Positions 35,529-44,708 are shown, counted from the first letter of the stretch. The stretch: 64,000 nt of DNA from Streptomyces sp. NBC_01429 (GCF_036231945.1 NZ_CP109599.1:1736001-1800000), one strand, 5' to 3'. Numbers and translations: made by a program. Notes: a model not told the origin generated them from the sequence alone.

Positions 35529-36124
35529 CAGCGGCCGGCCGCCGCGGTGGCGGCGGTGGCCTCGGACAGCGCCTGGGCGAAGGCGAGCGCCTGGCGGACG
35601 GTGTCGGGGCCGTCGCCGGCCTCGCTCACGCGCAGGCTCAGATCGTCGGCGGTGGAGCTGCCCGTGTAGCCGTGGTCGGCCTCGCAGTTGGGGTCGCCGC
35701 AGGCGGCGGGCTCCAGGTCGATCCGGGAGACGGCGCCCCAGCCGATGGTGAGCACGACCTCGCGCGGCAGCGAGCCGGGCTTGTACGCCTCGGGGTTGGC
35801 GACGACGCGGCTGACCACGACCGACGAGATGCGGTCGATCTTGACCGATTCGGTGGAGGTGGTGGCGTACGGGGTCGGGGAGCTGGAGTCGGCGGCCTGC
35901 TCGTCGGTGTGGCTGACGATGAAGCGGTGGGCCGTCAGCACGAGGACGGTGACGTGCCGGCGTACCTCGTTGGCGTCGAAAGTGGTCTCCTGGTGCACCA
36001 CGTACGACGTGATCGGCTCGCCGCCGACTGCGGCCTCCACCGCCTCGGCCACGAGAGCCGGGTAGTAGCCGCTGCGCTCGATCGCCGTGCGCAGCCCCTG
36101 GGTCGTCGTACCGGTCTTCGCCAT
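35528..36124 (-). CDS. DUF5998 family protein
   Basis: 198 residues from ATG 36124 (MAKTGTTTQGLRTAIERSGY). A compact alpha/beta domain follows: YVVHQETTFDANEVRRHVTV, LVLTAHRFIVSHTDE, VVLTIGWGAVSRIDLEPAAC, and ADHGYTGSSTADDLSLRVSE. It is a conserved actinobacterial family of unknown function. The pair ACGDPNCEADH could be a small metal site. ATG 36133 (MAP) is an alternative start. The frame stays open for 430 codons upstream inside the next gene by chance. Confidence 0.85.
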   Translation of the reverse strand: MAKTGTTTQGLRTAIERSGYYPALVAEAVEAAVGGEPITSYVVHQETTFDANEVRRHVTVLVLTAHRFIVSHTDEQAADSSSPTPYATTSTESVKIDRISSVVVSRVVANPEAYKPGSLPREVVLTIGWGAVSRIDLEPAACGDPNCEADHGYTGSSTADDLSLRVSEAGDGPDTVRQALAFAQALSEATAATAAAGR

Positions 36125-36240
36125 GGGAGCCATCCTACGGTGGCCGGATGGCTGCCGGAGACGCCCGTGCGGGAGGTCGCGCGGTCCCCGTGGGGCCGCG
36201 CCCCTTACTCCTTCCGCCCGCTCCCCCGCCTCGCGGCGCC

Positions 36241-39084
36241 TCAGTAGCTGGGCAGACGGCGCGGGCCGAGGTCGTCGCGGGCGGGCGGCGGCGCGAGGCG
36301 GACGCTCGCGCCCAGCACCGACAGGCCGTACGCCGCGACGACGACGGGCTCCAGGGTGACGGAGACGATCTCGGGGTGGTCGTCCACCAGCCTGGAGACG
36401 CGCAGCAGCAGCTCCTCCAGGGCGGGGGTGTCGACGGGCGCGGAGCCGCGCCAGCCGAACAGCAGCGGGGCGGTCCTGATCGATCTGATCAGCTCGGCTG
36501 CATCGCGGTCGGTGACGGGCACGAGCCGGTGGGAGAGGTCGCCGAGCAGCTCGGACGGCGCCCCCGCGAGCCCGAACGAGATCACGGCGCCCGCCGCCGC
36601 GTCGATGGCGGCCCGTACGACGGTGTCCACCCCGCGCGGCGCCATCGCCTGCACCACGGGGCGCAGCTCGGCCGGGGTGCCGAGGGCCCCGGTCAGTTCG
36701 CGGTAGGCGAGGCGCAGTTGGGCCTCGTCGGCGAGGTCGAGCCGTACGCCGCCGAGGTCCGAGCGGTGGCGCAGATGCGGCGCGGTCGTCTTGAGCGCGA
36801 CGGGGTAGCCGAGGCGCGCGGCGGCGGCCACGGCCTCGTCGGGCGTCGGCGCGGGCCGGGCGGGCCGTACCGGAATGCCGTAGAGGGCCAGTAGTTCCCG
36901 CGCGTCGCCGGGCGCCAGCGGCACTCCGTGCGGGTCGGGCGCCCGGCCCAGCAGCCGGTCGATGAGCGCGGCGGCGGCGTTCTCGTCGATGGCCTCGTCG
37001 AGGAACTCCGGCACCTTGCCCGGCTCGGCCGCCTGCCGCCGCCACTGCGCGTATCCGACGGCCTCGGCGAGGGCTCTGACGGCCCGCTCGGCGGCGGGGT
37101 ACGCGGGAACGCGGCCGGTGGCGGGGGCGCTGTCCTCGGTCTTCTCCTCTTCGTCTTCCGCTTCCTCCGCGCGAGCGGCCCGGTCCTCCGTCGCTTTCTC
37201 CTCCCCTTCCGCTTCCGCGCGCGCGGCCCGCGGCGGCGCCGACAGTGCCTCGGCCAGGCCGCCGATCTCCAGGTGCACCACGGCGACCGGCTTCGCCGGG
37301 GCGCCGGCCGCCGCCTCGCGCAGGGCTGCGGCGAGGGCCTCGCCGTCCGCGGGGGTCGTGGCGCCGGTCTCCCCGACATGGGGGATGGCCGTGACGACCA
37401 CCGCGTCGCACGCCCGGTCGTGGAGCGCCTCGGCCAGGGCCGTGCGGAAGTCGGCGGGGGTCGCGGCAGTGGTCAGGTCGCGGGGCGGCAGGGGGCGCAG
37501 GCCCTCCGTGAGGCAGGCGTCGTAGGTGAGGAGGCCGAGGGACTCGGAGTTGCCGAGGATGGCGACGCGCGGCCCGGCCGGAGGCGGCTGGTAGGCGAGC
37601 AGGAGGCCCGCGTCGACCATCTCGGTGACCGTGTCCACCCGGATCACGCCCGCCTGCCGGAGCAGCGCCGAGACCGTGGCGTCCGGGATACGGGTGGCCG
37701 GGACCGCGTGGCCCGGCGGCTCGCTGCCGCTGTGGCGGGCGCCCTTGACGACGACGACCGGCTTGACGGCCGCCGTGCGCCGGGCCAGCCGGGTGAACTT
37801 GCGCGGATTGCCGATGGATTCGAGGTAGAGCAGGGCGACATCGGTGTCCGGGTCCTCGTACCAGTACTGGAGGATGTCGTTGCCCGAGACGTCCGCGCGG
37901 TTGCCCGCGGAGATGAACGAGGACAGCCCCGCGCCGCGCCGGTGCAATCCGGCGAGCAGGGCGATGCCGATCGCGCCCGACTGGGTGAACAGCCCGATCC
38001 GGCCGCGGTCGGGCGGCCGGGGCGCGAGGGAGGCGTTGAGCCGGACGGCGGCTGCCGTGTTGATGATCCCGAACGCGTTGGGGCCGATGATGCGCATCCC
38101 GTACGAGCGGGCCCTGCGCACCAGTTCGCGCTGGCGGGCCCGGCCCTCGGCGCCGCTCTCCGCGTAACCGGCGGAGATGACCACCACTCCCCTGACTCCG
38201 TGCCGCCCGCAGTCGTCGACCGCCTCCGGTACCCGCTCGGCGGGGACGGCGACGATCGCGAGGTCGACGGGTTCGCCGATCGCGGCGACCGAGCGGAAGG
38301 CGGGGACCCCGTCGATCTCGTGCCGGTCCTCGGGGAATGCCCGGTTGACCGCGTACACGCTGCCCGTGAAGCCCGCGCCGGTCAGGTTGCCGAGCACGGT
38401 GCGGCCGACCCCGCCCGGCGCGCGGCCGGTGCCGACGACGGCGACGGATCCGGGGGTGAGCAGGCGCTGCACGGAGCGCGCCTCCGCCCGCTGCTCCCGG
38501 CCACGCTGGACGGCCAGGGACTCGGCGGTGGGTTCGAGGTCGAGGGTCAGCCGTACGGAGCCGTCCTCGAAGCTGCGCTTCTGGGTGTAGCCGGCGTCCC
38601 GGAACACCTTGATCATCTTGCCGTTGGCGGGCAGCACCTCGGCCGCGAAGCGCCGGATGCCGCGTTCGCGGGCGACCGCCGCGATGTGTTCCAGCAGGGC
38701 GGAGGCGACCCCGCGTCCCTGGTGCGCGTCCTGCACGAGGAACGCGACCTCCGCCTCGTCGGCCGGCGCGGAGGCGGGCATGCCGCGCGCGTCGATGCGG
38801 TCGTACCGTACGGTCGCGATGAACTCGTCGCCCGCCGTCACCGCGAGCCCCACCCGGTCCACGTAGTCGTGGTGGGTGAAGCGGTGCACGTCCTTGTCGG
38901 AGAGGCGCGGGTAGGGGGCGAAGAAGCGGTAGTACTTCGACTCGTCGGAGACCTGCTCGTAGAAGCTGACCAGCCGCCCCGCGTCACCGGTGGTGATCGG
39001 CCTGATCCGGGCGGTGCCTCCGTCGCGCAGCACCACGTCCGCTTCCCAGTGGGCGGGGTACGCGTGGTCCGGCGGCGGCTCCAT
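36241..39084 (-). CDS. GNAT/NDP-forming acyl-CoA synthetase fusion, probable protein lysine acetyltransferase (Pat type)
   Basis: 947 residues. Residues about 20-185 are a GNAT domain (ARIRPITTGDAGRLVSFYEQ, AFLVQDAHQGRGVASALLEH, MIKVFRDAGY). From 205 follow a CoA-binding domain (LTPGSVAVVGTGRAPGGVGR), two succinyl-CoA-ligase-like domains (GLFTQSGAIGIALL, GNSESLGLLTYDACLTEG) and an ATP-grasp domain from about 715 (YPVALKTTAPHLRHRSDLGG). Streptomyces Pat enzymes with the GNAT first acetylate and so switch off acyl-CoA synthetases. Residues about 619-655 are an acidic low-complexity insert. The gene is monocistronic and ends 117 bp upstream of DUF5998. It might instead still have synthetase activity, since His459 may match the phospho-His. 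Confidence 0.9.
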   Translation of the reverse strand: MEPPPDHAYPAHWEADVVLRDGGTARIRPITTGDAGRLVSFYEQVSDESKYYRFFAPYPRLSDKDVHRFTHHDYVDRVGLAVTAGDEFIATVRYDRIDARGMPASAPADEAEVAFLVQDAHQGRGVASALLEHIAAVARERGIRRFAAEVLPANGKMIKVFRDAGYTQKRSFEDGSVRLTLDLEPTAESLAVQRGREQRAEARSVQRLLTPGSVAVVGTGRAPGGVGRTVLGNLTGAGFTGSVYAVNRAFPEDRHEIDGVPAFRSVAAIGEPVDLAIVAVPAERVPEAVDDCGRHGVRGVVVISAGYAESGAEGRARQRELVRRARSYGMRIIGPNAFGIINTAAAVRLNASLAPRPPDRGRIGLFTQSGAIGIALLAGLHRRGAGLSSFISAGNRADVSGNDILQYWYEDPDTDVALLYLESIGNPRKFTRLARRTAAVKPVVVVKGARHSGSEPPGHAVPATRIPDATVSALLRQAGVIRVDTVTEMVDAGLLLAYQPPPAGPRVAILGNSESLGLLTYDACLTEGLRPLPPRDLTTAATPADFRTALAEALHDRACDAVVVTAIPHVGETGATTPADGEALAAALREAAAGAPAKPVAVVHLEIGGLAEALSAPPRAARAEAEGEEKATEDRAARAEEAEDEEEKTEDSAPATGRVPAYPAAERAVRALAEAVGYAQWRRQAAEPGKVPEFLDEAIDENAAAALIDRLLGRAPDPHGVPLAPGDARELLALYGIPVRPARPAPTPDEAVAAAARLGYPVALKTTAPHLRHRSDLGGVRLDLADEAQLRLAYRELTGALGTPAELRPVVQAMAPRGVDTVVRAAIDAAAGAVISFGLAGAPSELLGDLSHRLVPVTDRDAAELIRSIRTAPLLFGWRGSAPVDTPALEELLLRVSRLVDDHPEIVSVTLEPVVVAAYGLSVLGASVRLAPPPARDDLGPRRLPSY

Positions 39085-39236
39085 GAACCGATCCTACGGC
39101 GACCGGCCGCCGGAGCGCGGCCCCCGGAGGCCGTTCGGGACGGCTCGGGCGGGGTCGAGGAAAGCGCACCCCTTCGCACATGAGAGTCTGGATCAGACAC
39201 CGTTTTTACGACTTTTTAGACTTGAAGGGCAACACC

Positions 39237-39518
39237 ATGGCTGAGCGCCGCGTCAATGTCGGCTGGGCCGAGGGCCTGCACGCCCGTCCCGCTTCCATCT
39301 TCGTCCGCGCCGCCACGGCCGCCGGCGTGCCCGTGACGATCGCGAAGGCCGAGGGCAACCCGGTCAACGCCGCTTCGATGCTCGCGGTGCTCGGTCTGGG
39401 CGCGCAGGGCGGCGAGGAGATCGTGCTCACCTCCGAGGCCGAGGGCGCCGAGGCGGCTCTCGACCGGCTGGCGAAGCTGGTCGCCGAGGGGCTCGACGAG
39501 CTGCCCGAGACGGTCTGA
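39237..39518 (+). CDS. ptsH: HPr phosphocarrier protein of the PTS
   Basis: 93 residues. The active loop GLHARPASIFVRAATAAG has His15-type phosphorylation site HARPAS. The region around the regulatory serine (PVNAASMLAVLGLGAQGGEE) is typical of HPr. It carries phosphate from enzyme I to EIIA proteins in sugar uptake. The GAAGGG before the ATG serves as ribosome binding site, and AT-rich tracts (gtttttacgactttttaga) upstream suggest a strong promoter. Confidence 0.96.
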   Translation: MAERRVNVGWAEGLHARPASIFVRAATAAGVPVTIAKAEGNPVNAASMLAVLGLGAQGGEEIVLTSEAEGAEAALDRLAKLVAEGLDELPETV

Positions 39519-39904
39519 GACCTCCGGGGTCCCAACCCGCCCACCACCACCGCTCCCGTATCCGCCCTGTCCGGGCGAGTACGGGAGCGGTGTCGTTCGT
39601 GCGGCCTCCGCCCGACGCGCGGCCTCCGCCCGACCTGACGCCCGCTTCGCCCCTGTGACGGCGATTCCTCCGGGCCTCCGCGCGCCCTGCCGGCGCTGAT
39701 ATGCGCAGGATCCATTTCTTCTTCATGACAGGGATATGACAAGACGCCAACTCTCTTGTTCTACACGGGTAGTTGCTGCAATCTTTAACCCGCCGGTAGG
39801 TGGAAAATTCACCTCCGGTTTACATCTGCGAACACGTGCACTTCCCCCATCGGCGCGCACCCCACCTTGCCGCGCGCCAATTCACCGAGGAGGAACCCCT
39901 CGCG
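39519..39904. other. Intergenic region after ptsH and leader of the subtilase gene
   Basis: 386 bp. It holds the ptsH terminator (39550-39590), an exact 16-bp direct repeat (gcggcctccgcccgac at 39601-39616 and 39619-39634), and an AT-rich section at 39715-39815 that should contain the promoter of the secreted protease. A frame is open in phase with the protease from 39800, but the strong GAGGAGGAA favours the ATG at 39905. Confidence 0.55.
39550..39590 (+). terminator. Terminator after ptsH
   Basis: ccgctcccgta (39550-39560) and tacgggagcgg (39580-39590) form an 11-bp perfect stem, extended inside by ccgccc/gggcg pairing with small bulges. It begins 32 bp past the ptsH stop. Confidence 0.75.
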
Positions 39905-41125
39905 ATGACAGTGATACGTGACAACAGCCTCTCCAGCCGGCGCAGATTCGCGACCGCGATCGCCGCGGCAGCCGCTGTCGCCCTGCTCGGCACCGGCGCG
40001 GCGCTCCCCGCCCACGCCGCACCCGCCGAAGGCAAGATCCTCCACGCCGGGTCCCCCACCGCGGTCGAGGGCAGCTACATCGTCACGCTCAAGGAAGCGG
40101 CCGGCTTCTCCGCGGCCTCGGCGACGGGCAAGGGTCTCGTCTCCGAGTACGGCGGCAAGGTCGCCCGCACGTTCGACGGCGCGCTCAACGGCTACGCGGC
40201 GAAGCTCAGCGAGACGCAGGCCAAGCGTCTCGCCGCCGACCCGGCCGTCGCGCTCGTCGAGCAGGACCAGAAGGTCCAGGTCGACGCCACCCAGACCAGC
40301 GCCCCCTGGGGCCTGGACCGGATCGACCAGGCCGCCCTGCCGCTGAACGGCACGTACACCTACCCGGACACGGCGGGCTCCGGGGTGACCGCGTACGTCA
40401 TCGACACCGGCGTCCGCATCACGCACACGCAGATCAGCGGCCGGGCCTCGTACGGCTACAACGCGATCACCGGCTCCACCTCGGCCAACGACGACCAGGG
40501 CCACGGCACCCACGTCGCCACCACGATCGCGGGCTCCACCTACGGCGTGGCCAAGTCGGCCAAGGTCGTGGCGGTCAAGGTGCTCGACAGCAGCGGTTCG
40601 GGCACCACCGCCGGGGTGATCGCGGGCATCAACTGGGTCACCAACAACGCCGTCAAGCCGGCCGTCGCCAACCTGTCCCTCGGCGGCGGCGCCAGCACCA
40701 CGCTCGACACGGCGGTCTCCAACTCCATCGCCTCCGGTGTGACCTACGCGGTCGCGGCGGGCAACGACGGCGCCCTGGCGTCCTCGTACTCCCCGGCCCG
40801 GGTCGCCACCGCCATCACCGTGGGCGCCACCACCAGCACGGACGCCAAGGCCAGCTACTCCAACTACGGCTCGGCCGTGAACATCTTCGCGCCCGGCTCG
40901 TCCATCGTCGCGGGCTACAACACCAGCGACACGGCCACCGCCACGCTCTCCGGCACCTCCATGGCCACCCCGCACGTGGCGGGCGCGGCAGCGGTCTACC
41001 TGGCGGGCCACACCAGCGCCACCCCGGCCGCGGTGCTCAGCGCCCTGACCGGCGGGGCCACCTCCGGCGCGCTCTCCAGCGTCGGTACGGGCTCGCCCAA
41101 CCTGCTGCTGCGGCTCATCTCGTAA
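39905..41125 (+). CDS. Secreted S8 family serine protease (subtilase)
   Basis: 406 residues. A signal peptide (SSRRRFATAIAAAAAVALLG... ending PAHA-AP), an I9 inhibitor propeptide (about 55-125, GSYIVTLKEAAGF), and the catalytic domain with Asp167 (AYVIDTGV), His200 (DDQGHGTHVATTIAG), oxyanion Asn288 (AAGNDG) and Ser353 (LSGTSMATPHVAG). It is of the proteinase K/aqualysin type, made as a preproenzyme and processed outside the cell. GAGGAGGAA lies 9 nt before the ATG. The gene is monocistronic and ends in a strong terminator. Confidence 0.96.
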   Translation: MTVIRDNSLSSRRRFATAIAAAAAVALLGTGAALPAHAAPAEGKILHAGSPTAVEGSYIVTLKEAAGFSAASATGKGLVSEYGGKVARTFDGALNGYAAKLSETQAKRLAADPAVALVEQDQKVQVDATQTSAPWGLDRIDQAALPLNGTYTYPDTAGSGVTAYVIDTGVRITHTQISGRASYGYNAITGSTSANDDQGHGTHVATTIAGSTYGVAKSAKVVAVKVLDSSGSGTTAGVIAGINWVTNNAVKPAVANLSLGGGASTTLDTAVSNSIASGVTYAVAAGNDGALASSYSPARVATAITVGATTSTDAKASYSNYGSAVNIFAPGSSIVAGYNTSDTATATLSGTSMATPHVAGAAAVYLAGHTSATPAAVLSALTGGATSGALSSVGTGSPNLLLRLIS

Positions 41126-41161
41126 CGGCGGGACGTTTCATAACAGCGTGACAGCGTGACC

Positions 41162-41197
41162 GAGCCGTGGTCCACGGAATTCAGTGGACCACGGCTC
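41162..41197 (+). terminator. Intrinsic terminator of the subtilase gene
   Basis: gagccgtggtccac and its exact complement form a 14-bp stem with an 8-nt loop, followed by CCCTTTTATT on the plus strand. It begins 37 bp past the stop. Confidence 0.88.
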
Positions 41198-41266
41198 CCT
41201 TTTATTCACGCGGGCAGCAAAGAAAGATCCCCCGCCCAATTCATGTCTTTGTATACGGCGTGATTG

Positions 41267-41956
41267 TTAATGCGGAGCGCTCGCGATGTTTACGGCATGT
41301 TGCGAAGCCCTCACCTTTTCCCGGCCGCGCTCCGGACGGCGCAGCCGGTGCGCCGCGGTGGTCCGCTCGGCGTGCAGCGCCGTGAGGGCCCGCGCCCGCT
41401 CGGCGTCGCCGCGCGCCACCGCGTCCACGATCGCGCCGTGCTCGGCCCAGGACTCCACGGGGTGGGCGGGCTGCTCGACCAGGTACATCCAGGCGATCTT
41501 GTGCCGCAGCTGGGTGAGCAGCGCGGTGAGCGCCGGGCTGCCGGATGCCTGGGCGAGCGTCTCGTGGAACCAGGCACCGAGGGAGCGCAGGTCCTCGCCC
41601 TGGCCGCGCCTGGCCCGCTCCTGCCCCAGTCTGACCAGGCCGCGCAGGACCTTGAGGTGGGCCTCCGTACGGCGCTGGGCGGCCCGTGCGGCGCCGAGCG
41701 GCTCCAGCAGCAGCCGCACCTCCAGGAGGTCCGCCGCCTCCTGCTCCGTGGGCTCGGCCACACACGCGCCGACATGGCGGCGGGTGGTCACGAAGCCCTC
41801 CGACTCCAGCGTGCGAAGGGCCTCACGCACCGGGACGCGGGAGACGCCGTAGCGCCGCGCCAGGTGTTCCTCGGTGAGTCTGCCGCCCCGCTCGAACAGG
41901 CCGGAGACGATGTCGTCGCGAATGGCCGTGCATACCGAGTGCGCGGGAATGCGCAT
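41267..41956 (-). CDS. GntR/FadR family transcriptional regulator
   Basis: 229 residues. The N-terminal winged helix (DIVSGLFERGGRLTEEHLAR, RRYGVSRVPVREALRTLESE) is a GntR domain. The FCD effector domain follows (VRLLLEPLGAARAAQRR, LGAWFHETLAQASGSPALTA, EHGAIVDAVARGDAERARAL), with the His and Asp residues that bind a metal and a carboxylate ligand. Such proteins control catabolic genes for organic acids or sugars. No obvious target operon adjoins it, so it may regulate a distant locus. The gene runs 168 bp from the M23 peptidase stop. Confidence 0.93.
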   Translation of the reverse strand: MRIPAHSVCTAIRDDIVSGLFERGGRLTEEHLARRYGVSRVPVREALRTLESEGFVTTRRHVGACVAEPTEQEAADLLEVRLLLEPLGAARAAQRRTEAHLKVLRGLVRLGQERARRGQGEDLRSLGAWFHETLAQASGSPALTALLTQLRHKIAWMYLVEQPAHPVESWAEHGAIVDAVARGDAERARALTALHAERTTAAHRLRRPERGREKVRASQHAVNIASAPH

Positions 41957-42124
41957 GTCCGAACCTCCGCCTTAATCCGCGCGAAACGCAGCCGATTGAC
42001 GCCTGTTCCGTGACTCTATTGCAATCAACGCGAATTTCCGAAGGGTGCCCGAAATCCATGGATATCTTTTGGCCAACGGAGGCGGATCGGGACGGTGCGG
42101 CCGGGCGGGGCCCGGCGCGCGTCG

Positions 42125-42910
42125 TCAGACGGTGACGCCGTGCGCCCGCAGATACGCGGCGGGGTCCATGTCGGTGCCGTACTCCTGGCCGGTCCTCGCC
42201 TCGAAGTGCAGATGCGGTCCGGTGGCGTTGCCGGTGGCGCCCGAGAGCCCGATCCGCTGTCCGGCGGCGACGCTCTGTCCGACGGAGACGGCGATGGACG
42301 AGAGGTGGCCGTACTGGGTGTAGGTGCCGTCGCTCATCCGCAGCACGATGTTGTTGCCGTACGAGCCGCCCCAGCCGGCCTCGACCACGGTGGCCGCGCC
42401 GACGGCGACGACCGAAGTGCCCGTGGCGGCGCGGAAGTCGACGCCCGAGTGGCTGCCGGAGGACCACAGCGAGCCGCCGGTGCGGTACCCGGTGGTGATG
42501 TACGAGCCCGCGACGGGGAGCTGGAAGGTGTTGAGGCGCTCGCGTTCCGCGGCGCGCGCCGCGCGCTGCCGCTCGGCGCGGATCTCCTTGGCGCGGGCGT
42601 CCGCCATGCGCCTGGCCTCCGCCTTCGCGACGGCCTCGGCCTTGATCCTGGCGACCCGGTCGGCGGCGTGGCGCTGGGCGTCCGCCTGGTCGTCGATCAC
42701 GCCGGGGAGGGAGTCGCCGAGGGCGATGGCGTGGGCCAGACCGGTCTGCGATGCGGCCTCGACGCGCGCGTCGGCGGCGAGCGCCGGGGAGGCGGCGAGG
42801 GTTCCGATGACCCCTGTCGCGGTGAGTGTCGCGGCGCCCGCGGCGCTCGCGCCCCTGCGGCTCCTACCGTTGCGGGCACGGTGCTTCCCGGTGGCACGGG
42901 TGAACGCCAT
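42125..42910 (-). CDS. Secreted M23 family peptidase (LytM type) under riboswitch control
   Basis: 261 residues. A long signal region (RRGASAAGAATLTATGVIGT, ending near SPALAADA), a coiled-coil section rich in Ala, Arg and Glu (about 75-125, with RIKAEAVAKAEARRMADARA), and a C-terminal peptidase M23 domain with HSGVDFRAATGT, YGHLSSIAVSVGQ and HLHFEARTGQEYG, which carry the zinc ligands. It should cut peptidoglycan cross-links in the wall. The ATG lies 27 nt past the ydaO-type riboswitch, so its synthesis should fall when c-di-AMP is high. GGAAAGGA lies ahead of the start. Confidence 0.94.
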   Translation of the reverse strand: MAFTRATGKHRARNGRSRRGASAAGAATLTATGVIGTLAASPALAADARVEAASQTGLAHAIALGDSLPGVIDDQADAQRHAADRVARIKAEAVAKAEARRMADARAKEIRAERQRAARAAERERLNTFQLPVAGSYITTGYRTGGSLWSSGSHSGVDFRAATGTSVVAVGAATVVEAGWGGSYGNNIVLRMSDGTYTQYGHLSSIAVSVGQSVAAGQRIGLSGATGNATGPHLHFEARTGQEYGTDMDPAAYLRAHGVTV

Positions 42911-42936
42911 GAAGTGGCTGGTCCTTTCCTTCCCTC

Positions 42937-43088
42937 TCGCCTACCGGGTCAGCTGACGGGTTCGGAGCAGGAAGGTCTCCTACGGGCCCCTCCACGCGGG
43001 CAGAGCCCCGCGAAGGCGGTCCGATTCACCCCAGGGACACGAGTGGGTCCCCGGCTCCCCAGGCTCGCGCCTGACGGGGACTCGGCGA
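42937..43088 (-). promoter_or_regulatory. ydaO/yuaA-type c-di-AMP riboswitch
   Basis: On the minus strand the conserved pieces of this class are present in order: CGCGAGCCTGGGGAGCCGGG, then CCTGGGGTGAATCGG, then CTCCGAACCCGTCAGCTGAC followed by CCGGTAGGCG. The closing stem can pair tcgcc (5') with ggcga (3'). In Streptomyces this RNA is known ahead of cell-wall hydrolase genes, where ligand binding reduces expression. Its boundaries are approximate. Confidence 0.88.
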
Positions 43089-43257
43089 TGGCTGTCCGAT
43101 GCCACGGGTGCGGCGCAACGGGCGAACAGCCGGACCGACGCTAAGCGGCTCATCTTTCAATCGCCAAACAGATAGGCAGTTTTGTCGCATACACCACAGA
43201 ACAGACTGCGCCTTTCACTGAGGAAGCGGACATAGTCCGGGAAGTTGACATAAAAGG

Positions 43258-43291
43258 GGGAACCCCGGCGACCGAGGTCGCCGGGGTTCCC
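43258..43291 (-). terminator. Terminator after the M16 genes
   Basis: gggaaccccggcgacc (43258-43273) and its exact complement (43276-43291) make a 16-bp stem with a very small loop, followed on the minus strand by CCCTTTTATG. It begins 13 bp past the stop of the minus-strand gene. Confidence 0.85.
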
Positions 43292-43304
43292 GAAAAGGGC
43301 CGGA

Positions 43305-44708
43305 TCAGCCGGTGACAACCGTCACTTCGCCGATGCCGAGAGCCTCGACAGGCTCCTTGATCTGCGCGGCGTCCCCGACCAGCACGGTGACGAGCCGGTC
43401 CACCGGGAAGGCGTTGACGACCGCGGCCGTCGCCTCGACGGTGCCGGTGGTCGCCAGCCGCGCGTACAGCTGGGCCTGGAAGTCGTCCGGGAGGAACTGC
43501 TCGACCTGGTCGGCGAGCGTGGCGGCGACGGAGGCGGCCGTCTCGTACTTGAGCGGGGCCACCCCCACCAGGTTCTGCACGGCGACATCGCGCTCGGCGT
43601 CGGTGAGCCCCTCGGCCGCGAGCGTGCGCAGCACCTTCCAGAGGTCCTCCAGCGCGGGACCCGTCGAAGCGGTGTCGACGGAACCGCTGATGGCGAGCAT
43701 CGCGGCGCCGGTCGCCCCGCCCGGCGCGTCGGGCGCCGAGGAGCGGATCACCTGGCCGTAGGCCCGTACACCGTAGGTGTAGCCCTTCTCCTCGCGCAGC
43801 ACCCGGTCGAGCCGGGAGGTGAGCGTGCCGCCCAGGCAGTAGGTGCCCAGCACCTGGGCGGCCCAGACGCGGTCGTGCCGGTCGGCGCCGATGCGGCCGA
43901 TCAGCAACTGGGTCTGGACGGCGCCGGGGCGGTCGACGATGACCACCCGGCCGGTGTCGTCCGCGGTGATGGGCGGGGCGGGCCGGGGCGCGGCGGTGTC
44001 GCCGGTCCAGTCGCCGAGGGTTTCGGCGAGGATCCCGTCCAGATCGACGCCGGTGAGGTCACCGACGATCACCGCGGTGGCCGTGGCGGGGCGTACGTGC
44101 GCCTCGTAGAAGGCGCGTACGCCCGCCGCGTCGATGCGCTCCACCGTCTCCTCGGTGCCCTGGCGCGGCCGCGACATGCGCAGGGAGGCCGGGAACAGCT
44201 CCTTGGAGAGCTGCTTGGCGGCGCGGCGCCCCGGGTTGGCGCTCTCGTGCGGGATCTCGTCCAGCCGGTTGCGGACGAGCCGCTCCACCTCGCTGTCCGA
44301 GAAGGCGGGGGCCCGCAGTGCCTCGGCGAGCAGGCCGAGCGCCTTGGGCAGCCGGGAGACGGGGACCTCCAGGGAGACCCGCACCCCGGGGTGGTCGGCG
44401 TACGAGTCGAGCGTGGCGCCGCAGCGCTCCAGCTCGGCGGCGAACTCCTCGGCGCTGTGCTTGTCGGTGCCCTCGGAGAGCGCCCGCGCCATGATCGTGG
44501 CGACGCCGTCGAGCCCGGCGGGCTCGGCGTCCAGCGGGGCGTCGAGGTTGATCTCGACGGCCACCACCTGCTGGCCGGGGCGGTCGCAGCGCAGGACCGT
44601 CAGCCCGTTGCCGAGCGTGGCGCGCCCGGGGGCGGGGAAGGCCCAGGGCCTGGCCTCGCCGGCCGTCGGCTGCGGATGGAAATCCATGGTCACGGCAGCG
44701 TCGGTCAC
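43305..44708 (-). CDS. M16 family peptidase homologue, inactive-type subunit
   Basis: 467 residues from GTG 44708, overlapping the stop of the partner (GTGA). It has the M16 fold (GRATLGNGLTVLRCDRPGQQ, GLDGVATIMARALSEGTDKH, GRVVIVDRPGAVQTQLLIG), but where active subunits have HxxEH it reads GVATIMARALSEG, so the zinc site is missing. The Arg/Tyr motif EEKGYTYGVRAYGQ is kept. This is the plan of the R-subunit of bacterial M16B pairs, which hold substrate for the active subunit. Confidence 0.92.
   Translation of the reverse strand: MTDAAVTMDFHPQPTAGEARPWAFPAPGRATLGNGLTVLRCDRPGQQVVAVEINLDAPLDAEPAGLDGVATIMARALSEGTDKHSAEEFAAELERCGATLDSYADHPGVRVSLEVPVSRLPKALGLLAEALRAPAFSDSEVERLVRNRLDEIPHESANPGRRAAKQLSKELFPASLRMSRPRQGTEETVERIDAAGVRAFYEAHVRPATATAVIVGDLTGVDLDGILAETLGDWTGDTAAPRPAPPITADDTGRVVIVDRPGAVQTQLLIGRIGADRHDRVWAAQVLGTYCLGGTLTSRLDRVLREEKGYTYGVRAYGQVIRSSAPDAPGGATGAAMLAISGSVDTASTGPALEDLWKVLRTLAAEGLTDAERDVAVQNLVGVAPLKYETAASVAATLADQVEQFLPDDFQAQLYARLATTGTVEATAAVVNAFPVDRLVTVLVGDAAQIKEPVEALGIGEVTVVTG

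Larger units (their letters stand above)
42911..43304. other. Intergenic region holding the riboswitch and the M16 terminator
   Basis: 394 bp upstream of the M23 gene. It contains the c-di-AMP riboswitch (42937-43088), the AT-richer promoter zone of that transcript (about 43140-43210) and the terminator of the M16 genes (43258-43291). Confidence 0.7.
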
